NCBI GenBank assembly: GCA_038230415.1
Contig: JBBRNH010000023.1
Coordinates: 1 to 64,000, forward strand
Direction of reading: 5' to 3'
Length of the DNA: 64,000 nucleotides
From: JBBRNH01 sp038230415
GTDB lineage: Bacteria > Bacteroidota > Bacteroidia > Cytophagales > Spirosomataceae
Below, one piece after another: positions 43,467 through 53,562 of the stretch. The first letter of the stretch is position 1. Every line of letters starts with the position of its first letter. A program made the translations under genes and the position numbers. The notes under the pieces are model-generated. The model was not told the DNA's origin. It saw nothing but the letters and a program-made list of their open reading frames with translations, and made no database searches.

Positions 43467-44895
43467 TACTCCACCACATTTTCAGTTTCATGGTGTTGGG
43501 GCCACCCATGCGGGCGAGTGCAGCTTTGAAATTCTCGCCATTTAGGTTTTCCTCCGATGCGGGGTAAGGGAGCCGCTGCGGAATCTGCCCTTCGTTGTAG
43601 CTGACGGTTGGGGCTTTCAGGACCGGGATGCCCGTCCGCCGAACCTCCGTCCAGGCTTCCAGGTCCTGCCCAAACAGAGCCAGCCATTTTTGCTCCAGCA
43701 CCTGCGTCAGACCCGCCGTACCCGTTTGCAGCGCAGCAGTTTTCAGGTAATCGGCGGGGAGGGTTGCGCCAAACTGCGTCATAGAAGCCTTAATACCTGC
43801 TTCGTAGGCCGTTGCTGCGTCTCCGGCGGCTGTTACGCCTTTCAGCGCGGCCTCAGCCTTGATAAAATTCAGTTCGGCAAAACTCATCAACACGCCCGGT
43901 ACGCGGGCCGCGGTGAAATAATCGCCGATTTTCGAGGTTTTCGCCAGGCCCAGGTTGCCCGCTTCGGTGTTGGTCAGGCCGTTGGCAACGCCCACATACT
44001 TGCCCGTTGTGGCATCTTTATTGGCAAAAACGGCCAGTCGCGGGTCGTTAAGGGCCGTGAGCCGGTCGGTCAGTGATTTCGACACGCGGTGGTCGTCGCG
44101 GGTTTTGCGGTTCTGATTCACCGGGTTGTTGTTGGGTGCATCGGCCAGATACAGCAGCTGCACATTGTCGGCGTTGCTGGCTAAAACGGGGTATTTGGCC
44201 GGGTCGCCCAGAATACGGGCCATCTCGGTTTTGGCGTTGATGGGCGCGTCGGCTTTGTCGAGCATTCGGTTCAGGAGCCGCAAACTCAGCGAATTGGCAA
44301 ACTTTTTCCAGAGCGTCATATTGCCGCCGAACAGGATATCGCCGTCTTTGTTCACGGTCTTGGCATTGATGAGATCATTGGCCGTTTTCAGGTCGGCCAC
44401 CAGCCCGGCATATACGTCTTTCTGCGCGTCATACTTGGGGTAAGTCGTGCCTTTGGTGCCAAGCAGGGCTTCTTTATACGGAATATCGCCATAGACATCG
44501 GTGAGTTGCGCGAAGGCATAACTCCGCATAATCAGCCCGATAGCCTGGTAGTTTTCGTTGTTGCCCGCCTTGCCGAGTTCGATAATCTTCTGAAAATCAC
44601 CGTTAGCCTCCACATACAGGTTTTGCCAGGGCGTGTCCTGCGTGTCGGTCGTGAAGTTATACTGGTCAATTTCGGTGTACTGAATCCGGGCCAAGTGCTG
44701 CGACCACAGCGGCCCCACATCTAACCCCAGCGAACCGCCCACCACCGAGTTCACGGCCAGTTTGATACCATGTGGCATGAGCAGTTCGGGCGGCAAACTG
44801 GTGGGGTCGTTGGGGTTGGCGTTGATGGCATCGAAGTTGTTCTCGCAGGCCGTGAGCGCGAAAAACGAGAGGGCAAGAAGGAGTGTCTTTTTCAT
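43462..44895 (-). CDS. SusD/RagB-family nutrient-binding lipoprotein
   Basis: 477 residues. The lipoprotein signal MKKTLLLALSFFALTAC ends at the lipobox Cys, followed by ENNFDAINANPNDPTSLPPE, typical of the SusD-like_2 group. TPR-like helices and the segment QLTDVYGDIPYKEAL are family hallmarks. It forms the lid of the TonB-linked SusC transporter encoded 18 bases upstream. The ligand is unknown; no glycoside hydrolase is adjacent, so it may be a peptide or oligosaccharide. Confidence 0.92.
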   Translation of the reverse strand: MKKTLLLALSFFALTACENNFDAINANPNDPTSLPPELLMPHGIKLAVNSVVGGSLGLDVGPLWSQHLARIQYTEIDQYNFTTDTQDTPWQNLYVEANGDFQKIIELGKAGNNENYQAIGLIMRSYAFAQLTDVYGDIPYKEALLGTKGTTYPKYDAQKDVYAGLVADLKTANDLINAKTVNKDGDILFGGNMTLWKKFANSLSLRLLNRMLDKADAPINAKTEMARILGDPAKYPVLASNADNVQLLYLADAPNNNPVNQNRKTRDDHRVSKSLTDRLTALNDPRLAVFANKDATTGKYVGVANGLTNTEAGNLGLAKTSKIGDYFTAARVPGVLMSFAELNFIKAEAALKGVTAAGDAATAYEAGIKASMTQFGATLPADYLKTAALQTGTAGLTQVLEQKWLALFGQDLEAWTEVRRTGIPVLKAPTVSYNEGQIPQRLPYPASEENLNGENFKAALARMGGPNTMKLKMWWSK

Positions 44896-44913
44896 GGTTG
44901 TCAGGTCGTTGAA

Positions 44914-47900
44914 TTAAAAAGTAAAGCCCAGATTAAACCCGATACTGCGGGCCGAGGGAATGTTGCCGTTCTCGAAACCCTGCACGTTGCCGTCGCCGTA
45001 GTAGCTCGTTTCGGGGTCAATGTGCGGCACCTTGCTGTGTAACAAGGCTAAGTTGCGGCCCACCAAAGCAAACGTCGCACCCTTCACCCCAATCCGCGAC
45101 AGCAACCGCACCGGCAACGCCACCGACAGCTTGGCCTCGCGCCATTTGATGTAGTCGGCATCGAACATATAGGCTTCGTTGTTATTGCGGTTGTAAAAAT
45201 TGTGGTAGTAATCTTCGGGTTGCACCACCGCTTTGGTGTTCGGCGCGTAGCTGAAAGTGCCATCGGCGTTTTTGGTTTCCACCACGCCCTGCCCCACAAT
45301 ATTCCCCTCCCGACCGGGCAGCGTTTCTTTTAAAACACCCGTGTATCGCCCGATGTTGACCGAGTGCGCGAACAACTGACCACCCATCCTGACATCGAAT
45401 AACGTGCTGAACGTGAACGCCTTATAGGTGAATGAGTTCTGAATACCGCCCGTCCATTTCGGCATGATATTCCCGATTACCTTCCGGTCTGACGACATGA
45501 CGGGGTAGCCCGTGGCCGGGTCAAAAATCAGACTTCCCGATGGGTCTCGCCGGTAGTACGTGCCGTAGAAATTGCCGTATGCGTAGCCGGGCCGGGCCTC
45601 CAGAATCACGTTGCGGAGCAGCGCACCCGTATTGATCTGGTAGTTGGTCAGCCCGCCGAGGTCAATCACTTCCGAGCGGTTGCGGGCGTAGTTGACCGTG
45701 ACATCCCAGCGGAAACCGGCGGTTTTTATGGGTGAGCCGCTTAACTCAACCTCCCAGCCCGAATTACGAATCTGCCCGGCGTTGATGATGCTGTTGAAAT
45801 AGCCCGAACTCTGCGGCACGTTGGCCCGCAAAATCTGGTTCGAGGTCTTTTTGTCGTAATACGTCACCTCGGCGTTGATGCGGTTCTGAAACAGCCGCGT
45901 TTCGATACCTACCTCGGTGGCCTGGGTCATTTCGGGTTTCAGGTTGCTGTTGAAAATCAGGTTGTTTTCCGAAAACGTCGTCGTGGTTCCCCAGGGCGAT
46001 TCTGCCGTAAACACCTGTTGCAAACTATACGGGTCGGTGTCGTTACCAACCTGCGCCCAGCCCGCCCGCAGTTTCAGGTAAGGCAGCGTACTACTCTGAA
46101 AACCAAGCATATCCGTCAGCACCGCCGAGGCCGATACCGACGGGTAAAAGTAGCTGCGGTTGCCCGCCGGGAGCGTACTCGACCAGTCGTTGCGGGCCGT
46201 AACGTCTAAAAACAGGTAGTCTTTGTAGGAGAACCCCGCCGAGCCATACAGCGAGTTGACCATCTTGCTGGTCATCCGGTTATAAACGTTCACCTGCACC
46301 GCCGAGTTGGCAATGTTGTAGAGGTTCGGGATTTTGAGTTCGGGTGCGCCGAGGTAGTCGCGCTGAAAATACGTGAATCGCCGGTTGCCGCCCGCGTTGA
46401 CGGTCACGCGCAGGTCGCCGAACTGCTTATCGCCGGTGATAAGAAAATCGGTGTTCATCTCGCGGGTGAACACGTTATCGTTAAAAAACTCGCCATTCAC
46501 CAAGCCCACGCCCCGCGCCCGCTTGGTTGTCCGCCGATCCAGGCCGTAGTCCATGCCGGTGCGCCCCATAATGGTCAGCCACGATAACGGTTTGTATGTC
46601 AGTTGCGCGTTGCCCACCACGCGGTCTTTGTCGTTGGCGTAGGTCTGGCGGTTCAGCACATAATAGGGGTTGTTCCAGTAGTTGCTGTTCCAGTTGCGGG
46701 CTACGGGCCATTGGCTGGGGTCGGTATCAGGCACCACGTCCTGTTTCAGGTCGTTAAGGTCAACTTGCCGGCCAAACCACGTCCAGTATAAGTTCAGGTT
46801 CTGGCGGTTGTCGGAGCCATCGCGGATGTAGTTGATCGAGGCCCGTGCGGTGAGGTTTTTGGCGAGGGTATAGCCCGCGTTCAACGCCACCGTCGAGCGT
46901 TTGTAGTTGGTGTTGGGATACATTCCCTTCTGGTACAGGTTGGTGTATGACAGCCGGAAATCGCCCTTGTCGCTGCCGCCCGTAATCGCCACGTTTTGCG
47001 ATGAGGTCACGCCCGTCTGGTGAAAGTTTTTTATGTTGTCGGGATTCGCCACCCAGGGTGTTGGAGTCCTGACACCGTTGGCATCAACCGGCGAATTATA
47101 CTGCGGCAGCAGCCGTCCGTCGAGTTTTGGGCCCCAGCTTTCGTCCACGCCATCGGCAATACCACCGCCCCGGCCATCCACGTAAGAAAATAGTCCTTTT
47201 GACCCCTGTCCGTATTCATTCTGGTAGTCGGGCAGGCGGAAAGGCCGTTCGGTGGTCACGTTCGAGTTTACCGACACGCCGAGTCCTTTGCTGTTTTTGC
47301 CCGATTTTGTCGTGACCAAAATCACCCCGTTGGCCGCCCGCGAGCCGTATAATGCGGCTGCGTTGGCTCCTTTCAGCACCGTAATCGTCTCGATATCATC
47401 GGGGTTGATGGCTGCCGCGCCGTTGCCGTAGTCCACCGTTACGTTGTTGGTATTGGTGGCCGCGCTGCTCGGCGAGGTGTTGTAAGAACCGTTGTCAATC
47501 GGGATACCGTCCACCACAAACAGCGGCTGGTTGTTGTTGCCGATTGAGTTGGCCCCGCGAATCATAATCCGCGACGACGACCCCGGCTGCCCGTTGGAGT
47601 TGGTGACCTGCACCCCGGCAATCTTGCCCGACAGTGCGTTGAGCAGGTTGGTGGGCCGGGCCTGGGTCAGTTCAGACCCTTTCAGTTCCTGAACATTGTA
47701 GCCGAGGGCTTTTTTGTCGCGGGCAATGCCGAGGGCCGTGATAACCACTTCGCCGAGTTGCCCGGCATCTTCGGCCAGCGCAATATCGAGCATGGTGCGG
47801 TTGCCGAGGGCAATGTCCTGCGAGACATACCCGATATACGACACCACGAGCGTAGCGTCGGGGCTGGCCGAGAGCGTGAAGGTGCCATCGGCGTTGGTGG

Positions 47901-48066
47901 TGGCTCCGTTGGTGGTGCCTTTAATCACGACGTTGGCTCCGGGTAGCCCTTTTCCGTCGGTTTTTGAGAGAACGCGGCCCGTGACCGGGCGGGGCGTTTG
48001 GGCTAACCCGACGCTGATGGCTAAAAGCCAGAGCAGGGCGCATAAAGTGGTTGAGAACTGATTCAT
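44914..48066 (-). CDS. SusC/RagA-family TonB-linked outer membrane transporter
   Basis: 1050 residues from the ATG at 48066, which starts the signal peptide MNQFSTTLCALLWLLAISVG; the frame opens at 48117. Order: carboxypeptidase-regulatory-like domain (GKGLPGANVVIKGTTNGATT), plug domain (LLNALSGKIAGVQVTNSNGQ, PLFVVDGIPID, AALYGSRAANGVILVTTKSG), then a 22-strand barrel ending in an aromatic (IGFNLGFTF). It is the energised pore of the SusCD pair. Confidence 0.94.
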   Translation of the reverse strand: MNQFSTTLCALLWLLAISVGLAQTPRPVTGRVLSKTDGKGLPGANVVIKGTTNGATTNADGTFTLSASPDATLVVSYIGYVSQDIALGNRTMLDIALAEDAGQLGEVVITALGIARDKKALGYNVQELKGSELTQARPTNLLNALSGKIAGVQVTNSNGQPGSSSRIMIRGANSIGNNNQPLFVVDGIPIDNGSYNTSPSSAATNTNNVTVDYGNGAAAINPDDIETITVLKGANAAALYGSRAANGVILVTTKSGKNSKGLGVSVNSNVTTERPFRLPDYQNEYGQGSKGLFSYVDGRGGGIADGVDESWGPKLDGRLLPQYNSPVDANGVRTPTPWVANPDNIKNFHQTGVTSSQNVAITGGSDKGDFRLSYTNLYQKGMYPNTNYKRSTVALNAGYTLAKNLTARASINYIRDGSDNRQNLNLYWTWFGRQVDLNDLKQDVVPDTDPSQWPVARNWNSNYWNNPYYVLNRQTYANDKDRVVGNAQLTYKPLSWLTIMGRTGMDYGLDRRTTKRARGVGLVNGEFFNDNVFTREMNTDFLITGDKQFGDLRVTVNAGGNRRFTYFQRDYLGAPELKIPNLYNIANSAVQVNVYNRMTSKMVNSLYGSAGFSYKDYLFLDVTARNDWSSTLPAGNRSYFYPSVSASAVLTDMLGFQSSTLPYLKLRAGWAQVGNDTDPYSLQQVFTAESPWGTTTTFSENNLIFNSNLKPEMTQATEVGIETRLFQNRINAEVTYYDKKTSNQILRANVPQSSGYFNSIINAGQIRNSGWEVELSGSPIKTAGFRWDVTVNYARNRSEVIDLGGLTNYQINTGALLRNVILEARPGYAYGNFYGTYYRRDPSGSLIFDPATGYPVMSSDRKVIGNIMPKWTGGIQNSFTYKAFTFSTLFDVRMGGQLFAHSVNIGRYTGVLKETLPGREGNIVGQGVVETKNADGTFSYAPNTKAVVQPEDYYHNFYNRNNNEAYMFDADYIKWREAKLSVALPVRLLSRIGVKGATFALVGRNLALLHSKVPHIDPETSYYGDGNVQGFENGNIPSARSIGFNLGFTF

Positions 48067-48144
48067 AGTACAGGGGTTGTATTTACAGAAAATTTTAATA
48101 TTTCCGAAATCAAGCAAATAATCCCTGTCGTGTCAAGCGATAAA

Positions 48145-48189
48145 CAGAATATTATTTTAGAGTTTATGATAAAGACAGAATATTATTTT
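48145..48189. promoter_or_regulatory. Direct repeats in the susC upstream region
   Basis: CAGAATATTATTTT occurs at 48145-48158 and 48176-48189, both preceded by GATAAA. The 31-base period is about three helical turns. They lie in the AT-rich gap between susC and the divergent lipoprotein gene, so they may be regulator sites for either. Confidence 0.45.
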
Positions 48190-48246
48190 TTAATTTCAAT
48201 TTAATCTAAAATAATCAATATTGTGGTCGAAATACGTGAGGCTCAA

Positions 48247-49281
48247 ATGAATAGAATCTTTATCCTTTTCTGTATCAGCACATTCCTGACCGCCTGCCAG
48301 CCCACCGACAATGGCCCAAGCCACGACCTGACCCCGGCGTTTTATCACTGGAAGACCACGTTTGCCCCAACCAATTCAGAGCAGCGGGACTTGCGTCGGC
48401 TGGGTGTTGAGAAACTGTACGTCCGGTTTTTTGATGTGGACTGGAACCCGCAAATCAACGAGGCCACGCCAAAAGCGACCGTGCGCTTTACCGCACCCAC
48501 CGCCGGTTATACCCTTGTGCCGGTGGTGTTTATCACCAACCAAACGCTGCAACGGCTATCCATGACCGGCATCCCGATTCTGGCCCGGAATATCACCAAC
48601 GAAATCAAACAGATCGCTCAAAAACAGGCGATTGCGTTCGCGGAAGTACAGTTCGATTGTGACTGGTCGGAGACAACGGGTGGGCGGTATTTTGCCTTGC
48701 TCAGAAGTTTGCGGGCCATGTTGGGGGTGCCGCTCTCGGCCACAATCCGGCTGCATCAGGTCAAGTTTGCGGCCAAAACCGGCGTGCCGCCCGTAGAGCG
48801 CGGGATGCTTATGGCCTACAACGTGGCCGACTGGAAACGGCCCGACACCCGCAACTCGATCTGGGATGCCACCGTTGCCGACCGTTACCTGCCGTTTCTG
48901 GACAAATACCCCCTGCCGCTCGATGTGGTGCTGCCCGTTTTTCGGTGGACGATAGCGTACCGCAACGGGCGTTTCCTGAAAATCCTGAATAATGTGGATG
49001 GTAAATCTTTGAAAGCCAGTGCCTTTCTCGAATCGGTGCCGACCGATAGCACCCGGTTTGTGGCCCGGCAGGACACGGCAGCCATGGGCCTGATGATCCG
49101 CCGGGGCGACGTGTTTCGGGCCGAGGCCGTAACCGCCGACGAATTAACGAAAGCGCAACGGGCCATTTTGTCCCGAATCCAGAACCGGGCCATTACCTTT
49201 GGGTTGTATCACCTCGACAGTGCCAACCTCGCCCAATATCCTTATGAAACCCTCCAGTCTCTTTACCGCCCGGTTCCGTAA
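48247..49281 (+). CDS. Lipoprotein with TIM-barrel-like (DUF3142-like) domain
   Basis: 344 residues from the ATG at 48247, starting the lipoprotein signal MNRIFILFCISTFLTAC. Strand-like segments LGVEKLYVRFFDVDWNP, TLVPVVFITN, AFAEVQFDCDWSETT and PLDVVLPVFRW suggest a glycoside-hydrolase-like barrel. The pattern FYHWKTTF near the N-terminus and D.DW after the second strand recall DUF3142. The last 38 bases overlap the next gene, implying coupled expression. Confidence 0.65.
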   Translation: MNRIFILFCISTFLTACQPTDNGPSHDLTPAFYHWKTTFAPTNSEQRDLRRLGVEKLYVRFFDVDWNPQINEATPKATVRFTAPTAGYTLVPVVFITNQTLQRLSMTGIPILARNITNEIKQIAQKQAIAFAEVQFDCDWSETTGGRYFALLRSLRAMLGVPLSATIRLHQVKFAAKTGVPPVERGMLMAYNVADWKRPDTRNSIWDATVADRYLPFLDKYPLPLDVVLPVFRWTIAYRNGRFLKILNNVDGKSLKASAFLESVPTDSTRFVARQDTAAMGLMIRRGDVFRAEAVTADELTKAQRAILSRIQNRAITFGLYHLDSANLAQYPYETLQSLYRPVP

Positions 49282-51787
49282 AATAGCCCTGTCGGTGGGC
49301 ATCGTGTTTGCGGTTGCCTGCGCCGACGGGCCGCTCGACCCAAACGAGTTTCTGAGTTATTTCATGCCCGAAAGCGCGACATCAACCGAGCGCGACCAAT
49401 TTTATTACTTCTCGCCGAGGCTGTATAACTACGAGGCCGATATGCAGGACGAAGGGCAGGAAGACGCGGGGAAACTCTTCGTGGCCGACCAAAACACGAA
49501 AGCATGGAGCGCGTATCTGAACGGGAGCGTCCCCGAAAAAACGATTCAGACCGCCCTCGCTAACCGCAAATCTGCCGAAGCCCGAACGTTGCTGGATGTG
49601 CTAAACAACCGGAATCAGATCGCTGAAGTGTACCTGCAATTTGCCTGGGACAATGAGAACTTAGGCAGTGCCTGGCAAGCTGACGAAGACAACGCGCCCC
49701 GTACCGACAGCGCGGCAACGGCCACCATCATTGGCAATACGCTCGAAGCAGCCGCTGCCGAAAGCCGCGCCAATACCGACCCGTTTCTGAAAGAACGCTA
49801 TGGTTTTCAGGCCATTAAGCTGGCATCGGTGCAGGGCGATTACCGGAAAGCCGCCGATCTCTACGCCCAACTCATTGAGCCTTTGCCGAAAAAAACCGTG
49901 ATTAGCTACTGGGCATTGAGCCGAAAAGCGGGCGCGATGCTGGCCCTCGGCGACACGGCGCGGGCTATTTATGATTTCGCCCAGGTGTTTGCCGATTGCC
50001 CCTCGCGCCGACGCGAAGCCGAAATGAGCCTGCGATCCCGGCACGTGCGCTACGACGAAGCAGCCCTGAAATTTGCCTCAACCGATCAACAACGGGCGGC
50101 TGTACTGGCGATTTCGGCCATTCAGCCGTATCAGGACGCGCTGCCCAAACTGAAACAATTGGTTGAGATTGACCCCACAAACCCGTTGGCCGAGTTGGTG
50201 ATGGCGCGGGAAATTAACCGGAACGAATATTTCTGGCTGGCCGACCGCAACCCGGTTATGACCTATATGTATGACAGCGAGAAAACGAGCAAGGCCGATT
50301 CGGTGCGGTTTGACATCCGCAAAACCGAGTCGAAAACCTACGCCGGGAAACTCCGCGATTTTGCGTTGGAATCGGCCCAAAACAAGGCCATTCCCAACGC
50401 CGGGTTCTGGTACACGGCGGCTTCGTATCTCGATTATCTCCAGAAAGACTACGCCCCGGCATCCGGTGAGTTAGACAAAGCCGAGCGCAAAAATCCCAAA
50501 AATACCGTCCTCCGCCAGCAAATCGCCCTGCAACGGATGCTGTTGCTGGCCGTGCAAACCGATAAAATCACCCCCGACGTAGAAACCAAACTCATCGGCT
50601 ACCTCGACCAGTTTGGCAACAGCCGAAACCCGCGCATGGGCAATGCATTCGCTAAAACGTGTCTGCAATTCGCTGATTTATACCGGGGTGGTGCGCCGGA
50701 AGGCAAATCGGGCGGGTGGTTGCAGGGGTGCAGCCGTACCAAAGCAGACCCGGCTACCGATGTGGCTTCGGCAAAAGCGTATCTGCTGACGTTGCTCACA
50801 AGCGGCCAACTCAACAAGAGCGGTGGCTTTTTTACCAACACCACCGATCAGTTGAGCATCGAAGACACCACCTCGGCCAAAACCGCGCAACGGGCCGTTG
50901 ATTTCATAATCCGGCTCGATGCTACGGATTTTGACAAGCGGCTGCTGAAACTCACCGGACTGACCACCGATTATTTTTATACACTCTTGGGCCGCCGACT
51001 CATGGCCGAACACCGCTACGGCGAAGCAGCCGATGCCTGGGCCAAACTCCGCAACCCGGCCAAAGCGTGGGGAACCGAGACTCAATATAACGACAACGGA
51101 ACGGAGACCGAGAAATCGGTACTGGCCCTGTATTTTACCAAAGACCCGTTTGAACTGCCACTCAAAGCGATGCGGCCTAAGCCCAACCCATACACGCCCG
51201 TGACGTTTGCCCGCCGGATGCGCGACTTGCAGGAAAAAGCCCGCAAACTCGACGGCGACGACGCTGCCCAGGCCTACTACGAACTCGGTTGCGGAGCCTA
51301 TAACCTGAGTTATCACGGCAATGCGTGGTTGCTGATAAAACGGTCGTGGAGCGTCAGCGAGCCGGTTTACTCCCACTACATGAACCTGTCCGAAAGCCGA
51401 CAAACCCAACTGACAGCCTCGGCCCAGCAAAACCCGTATTACACGACATCGCCCGCCAAAGCATTTTTTGAGCAGTCTATGAAAGCCGCCAAAAGCTCCG
51501 ACCTGGCTGACCGGGCTGCTTATTTAGCGGCCCGGTGCGAAGAAAACCAGTTTCTGACGCGCCGGGCCGCCGAAGTTGCCAAACGGGGTGGTTACGTGGC
51601 CGACGATGATGCCGACTTTAACAATGCCATGACGGACCTGCGCCGGAAAGAATACGCCACCACGTTTACCGACTTTTTCAAGAACCACACCCGGTCAAAC
51701 TACCATGAGCAGATGATTCGGGAGTGCGCCACCTATTTTGATTTTCTGATTTTTGCCGACGATGGCAAAACATACGTGGAACCTTAA
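49244..51787 (+). CDS. Large TPR-like lipoprotein of unknown function
   Basis: 847 residues from the ATG at 49244, inside the preceding gene. The signal MKPSSLFTARFRKIALSVG leads to a lipobox-like FAVAC. The rest is mostly paired helices with TPR-like sequences (YRKAADLYAQLIEPLPKK, SGELDKAERKNPKNTVLRQQ, RYGEAADAWAKLRNP). It is probably an outer-membrane or periplasmic scaffold working with the barrel-domain lipoprotein encoded upstream. Confidence 0.75.
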   Translation: MKPSSLFTARFRKIALSVGIVFAVACADGPLDPNEFLSYFMPESATSTERDQFYYFSPRLYNYEADMQDEGQEDAGKLFVADQNTKAWSAYLNGSVPEKTIQTALANRKSAEARTLLDVLNNRNQIAEVYLQFAWDNENLGSAWQADEDNAPRTDSAATATIIGNTLEAAAAESRANTDPFLKERYGFQAIKLASVQGDYRKAADLYAQLIEPLPKKTVISYWALSRKAGAMLALGDTARAIYDFAQVFADCPSRRREAEMSLRSRHVRYDEAALKFASTDQQRAAVLAISAIQPYQDALPKLKQLVEIDPTNPLAELVMAREINRNEYFWLADRNPVMTYMYDSEKTSKADSVRFDIRKTESKTYAGKLRDFALESAQNKAIPNAGFWYTAASYLDYLQKDYAPASGELDKAERKNPKNTVLRQQIALQRMLLLAVQTDKITPDVETKLIGYLDQFGNSRNPRMGNAFAKTCLQFADLYRGGAPEGKSGGWLQGCSRTKADPATDVASAKAYLLTLLTSGQLNKSGGFFTNTTDQLSIEDTTSAKTAQRAVDFIIRLDATDFDKRLLKLTGLTTDYFYTLLGRRLMAEHRYGEAADAWAKLRNPAKAWGTETQYNDNGTETEKSVLALYFTKDPFELPLKAMRPKPNPYTPVTFARRMRDLQEKARKLDGDDAAQAYYELGCGAYNLSYHGNAWLLIKRSWSVSEPVYSHYMNLSESRQTQLTASAQQNPYYTTSPAKAFFEQSMKAAKSSDLADRAAYLAARCEENQFLTRRAAEVAKRGGYVADDDADFNNAMTDLRRKEYATTFTDFFKNHTRSNYHEQMIRECATYFDFLIFADDGKTYVEP

Positions 51788-51993
51788 CCCCGCAGCACGT
51801 TGCCGCCAAACATCATTGACTGACGGCTTAACCCCTCAAAAACGGAGCGGTTTTCGGTAATGAACCGAAGAATCCTCCGTCGGAGAAAAATCCAGTTTGT
51901 GTTTATAAAATTGGTTGACGAAACACGGCTATATGATGATGAAACGAGTTGCCTGATTTCTGTTTATTAGTTGATAGATAGCTGCTTAAGATT

Positions 51994-52197
51994 TTGAGAC
52001 CATTATTGATTGATTCCTACCTGATTAAGGAGCTGCACCTAAGCAGTGCCGACAAAAAAATCCTGCATCGTAACGCCGGGCGGTACGTTGGTGCGGAGAT
52101 GACTGAGCGCGGCTGGGCGGTTGAGATTACCCAAATTGCCAACTCGGCCAGGCAGTGGCGCGGGGAGTTTGGCGACGACAAACCCGATGACATTTGA
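51994..52197 (+). CDS. Small hypothetical protein upstream of the methyltransferase
   Basis: 67 residues, but the only start is a TTG at 51994. The sequence is helical and looks like real protein (DSYLIKELHLSSADKKILHR, YVGAEMTERGWAVEITQIAN). Its stop codon overlaps the methyltransferase start by 11 bases, suggesting coupling. Family not recognised. Confidence 0.45.
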   Translation: MRPLLIDSYLIKELHLSSADKKILHRNAGRYVGAEMTERGWAVEITQIANSARQWRGEFGDDKPDDI

Positions 52198-52840
52198 CTG
52201 GATTGCGCCCGTTTATGATGCAATGGCGCGGTTAGTTTTTGGTCGGGAATTGCAACGCGTTCAAACCACGTGGTTTGGATCGGTTTCGTTGCCCGGCAAC
52301 CGGGCCGTATCTATTCTGATTGTGGGGGGAGGAGCCGGTTTTTTGCTCGTTGAAGTCCTGAAAATTTTTCCCGGATGCCGGGTGCTGCACCTTGAGGCAT
52401 CGGGCGCGATGAACCGACAGACCACCCGCCGACTGCTGCGCCACCCGCCACCGAACACCATTCCCGGCACCGTTGAATTCAGAACAGGCGACGAAACCAC
52501 CCTGCGCCCCGGCGAGCGGTTCGACCTGATTCTGCTGCCGTTTGTACTGGATTTATTCACCGAAGACACCCTGACAACCCGATTCTTGCCCCGGCTCCGA
52601 GCGGCAACGGCTTCCGGCGGGCAGTGGCTTGTGACTGATTTTGTGAACAGCCCGGTCTGGTATCATCGGGCGTTGCTGTGGGTGATGTTCCGGTTTTTCA
52701 GGCTCGTGGCTGGTATCGAGGCCCGCCAACTGCCCGACTGGCAACGGCTGCTGACCGATGCGGGGTTTGGTCAACAGACAAAAGTGATACAACTGAACGG
52801 ATTGGTTATGAGCGCGTTACTGCGCTACTTGCCGGAATAA
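52187..52840 (+). CDS. Class I SAM-dependent methyltransferase
   Basis: 217 residues from the ATG at 52187; an earlier in-frame start at 52121 would lie deep in the small upstream ORF. The SAM-binding loop is ILIVGGGAGFLLVEVLK, followed by the acidic strand end VLHLEAS and the post-I motif FDLILLPFVLDLF. C-terminal LLTDAGFGQQTKVIQLNGLV is typical of the superfamily. Substrate unknown; the start MTFDWIAPVYDAMAR recalls UbiE-type enzymes. The 3' end overlaps the convergent next gene by 24 bases. Confidence 0.82.
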   Translation: MTFDWIAPVYDAMARLVFGRELQRVQTTWFGSVSLPGNRAVSILIVGGGAGFLLVEVLKIFPGCRVLHLEASGAMNRQTTRRLLRHPPPNTIPGTVEFRTGDETTLRPGERFDLILLPFVLDLFTEDTLTTRFLPRLRAATASGGQWLVTDFVNSPVWYHRALLWVMFRFFRLVAGIEARQLPDWQRLLTDAGFGQQTKVIQLNGLVMSALLRYLPE

Positions 52841-53554
52841 CTTTTGCAATTCATCGTGTTCGTTCAGGTCATACCACTCGTCGGTGCCGAGGTTCAGCCA
52901 GTGGCCGTCTTGTTTAGGTGGGTGGCTGAAGGTAGCTTCGGGATCAAACTCAACGGCATAAATCGCGGTCATAAGTCGCTGCAAATCGGTCCATTTCAGC
53001 GTTTTCCGGGTCGGCTGTCGCTCCTGAATTAGTTCGGCGGTCACGTCGCGCCGGGCAAACGAAGCCGTCAGATAAAACTCGATATCGCCAGTCGGTTGGA
53101 AGTCCAAGTAACACAACTCAAAGGGACGTTCGCGCTTGTCGGCCTCGTAGGTTGCCTGAATCAGTTCCTGCATCAGATACTGCCAGTCGTCGGTGTTTTG
53201 CGGGCAGCCAGATTCGGGTTGTTCGTTTAGTTCTGAGACGGTTATCGCCCAAAAATCGTCGGTGTCGGGCAGGGCATCGCCGGGCAGGGACTGCAAATCG
53301 GTGTCGGCGAGCAGCGTAGCGAAGGCCGTTTGCCAGTTGGCGGGCAGTTGGCCGGTCCAGGCATAATCATCATCACGGGTGAATCCTTCGGCTTCGAGTT
53401 CGTCGTTATCAATGGCTTCGCGGTCGGGGTAGGTAATGGCAAGGTCAATGGCTATGCCGCCCGGTTTGGCTTTTGCCGTGAAGGTATAAAAATGCGAATA
53501 GGGTGCGGGCAGCGATTGGGCGGTCTGAAACCGGATTTCGAGCGAATTAAACAT
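52817..53554 (-). CDS. Hypothetical acidic cytoplasmic protein
   Basis: 245 residues from the ATG at 53554. An open frame reaches 53617, but its extra 21 residues are translated from the palindromic repeat and are not credible. The protein is acidic, Trp-containing and lacks a signal peptide (DREAIDNDELEAEGFTRDDD, LGTDEWYDLNEHDEL). No family recognised. It lies downstream of menE on the same strand and overlaps the convergent methyltransferase gene. Confidence 0.75.
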   Translation of the reverse strand: MFNSLEIRFQTAQSLPAPYSHFYTFTAKAKPGGIAIDLAITYPDREAIDNDELEAEGFTRDDDYAWTGQLPANWQTAFATLLADTDLQSLPGDALPDTDDFWAITVSELNEQPESGCPQNTDDWQYLMQELIQATYEADKRERPFELCYLDFQPTGDIEFYLTASFARRDVTAELIQERQPTRKTLKWTDLQRLMTAIYAVEFDPEATFSHPPKQDGHWLNLGTDEWYDLNEHDELQKLFRQVAQ

Positions 53555-53562
53555 AAAGAGGG

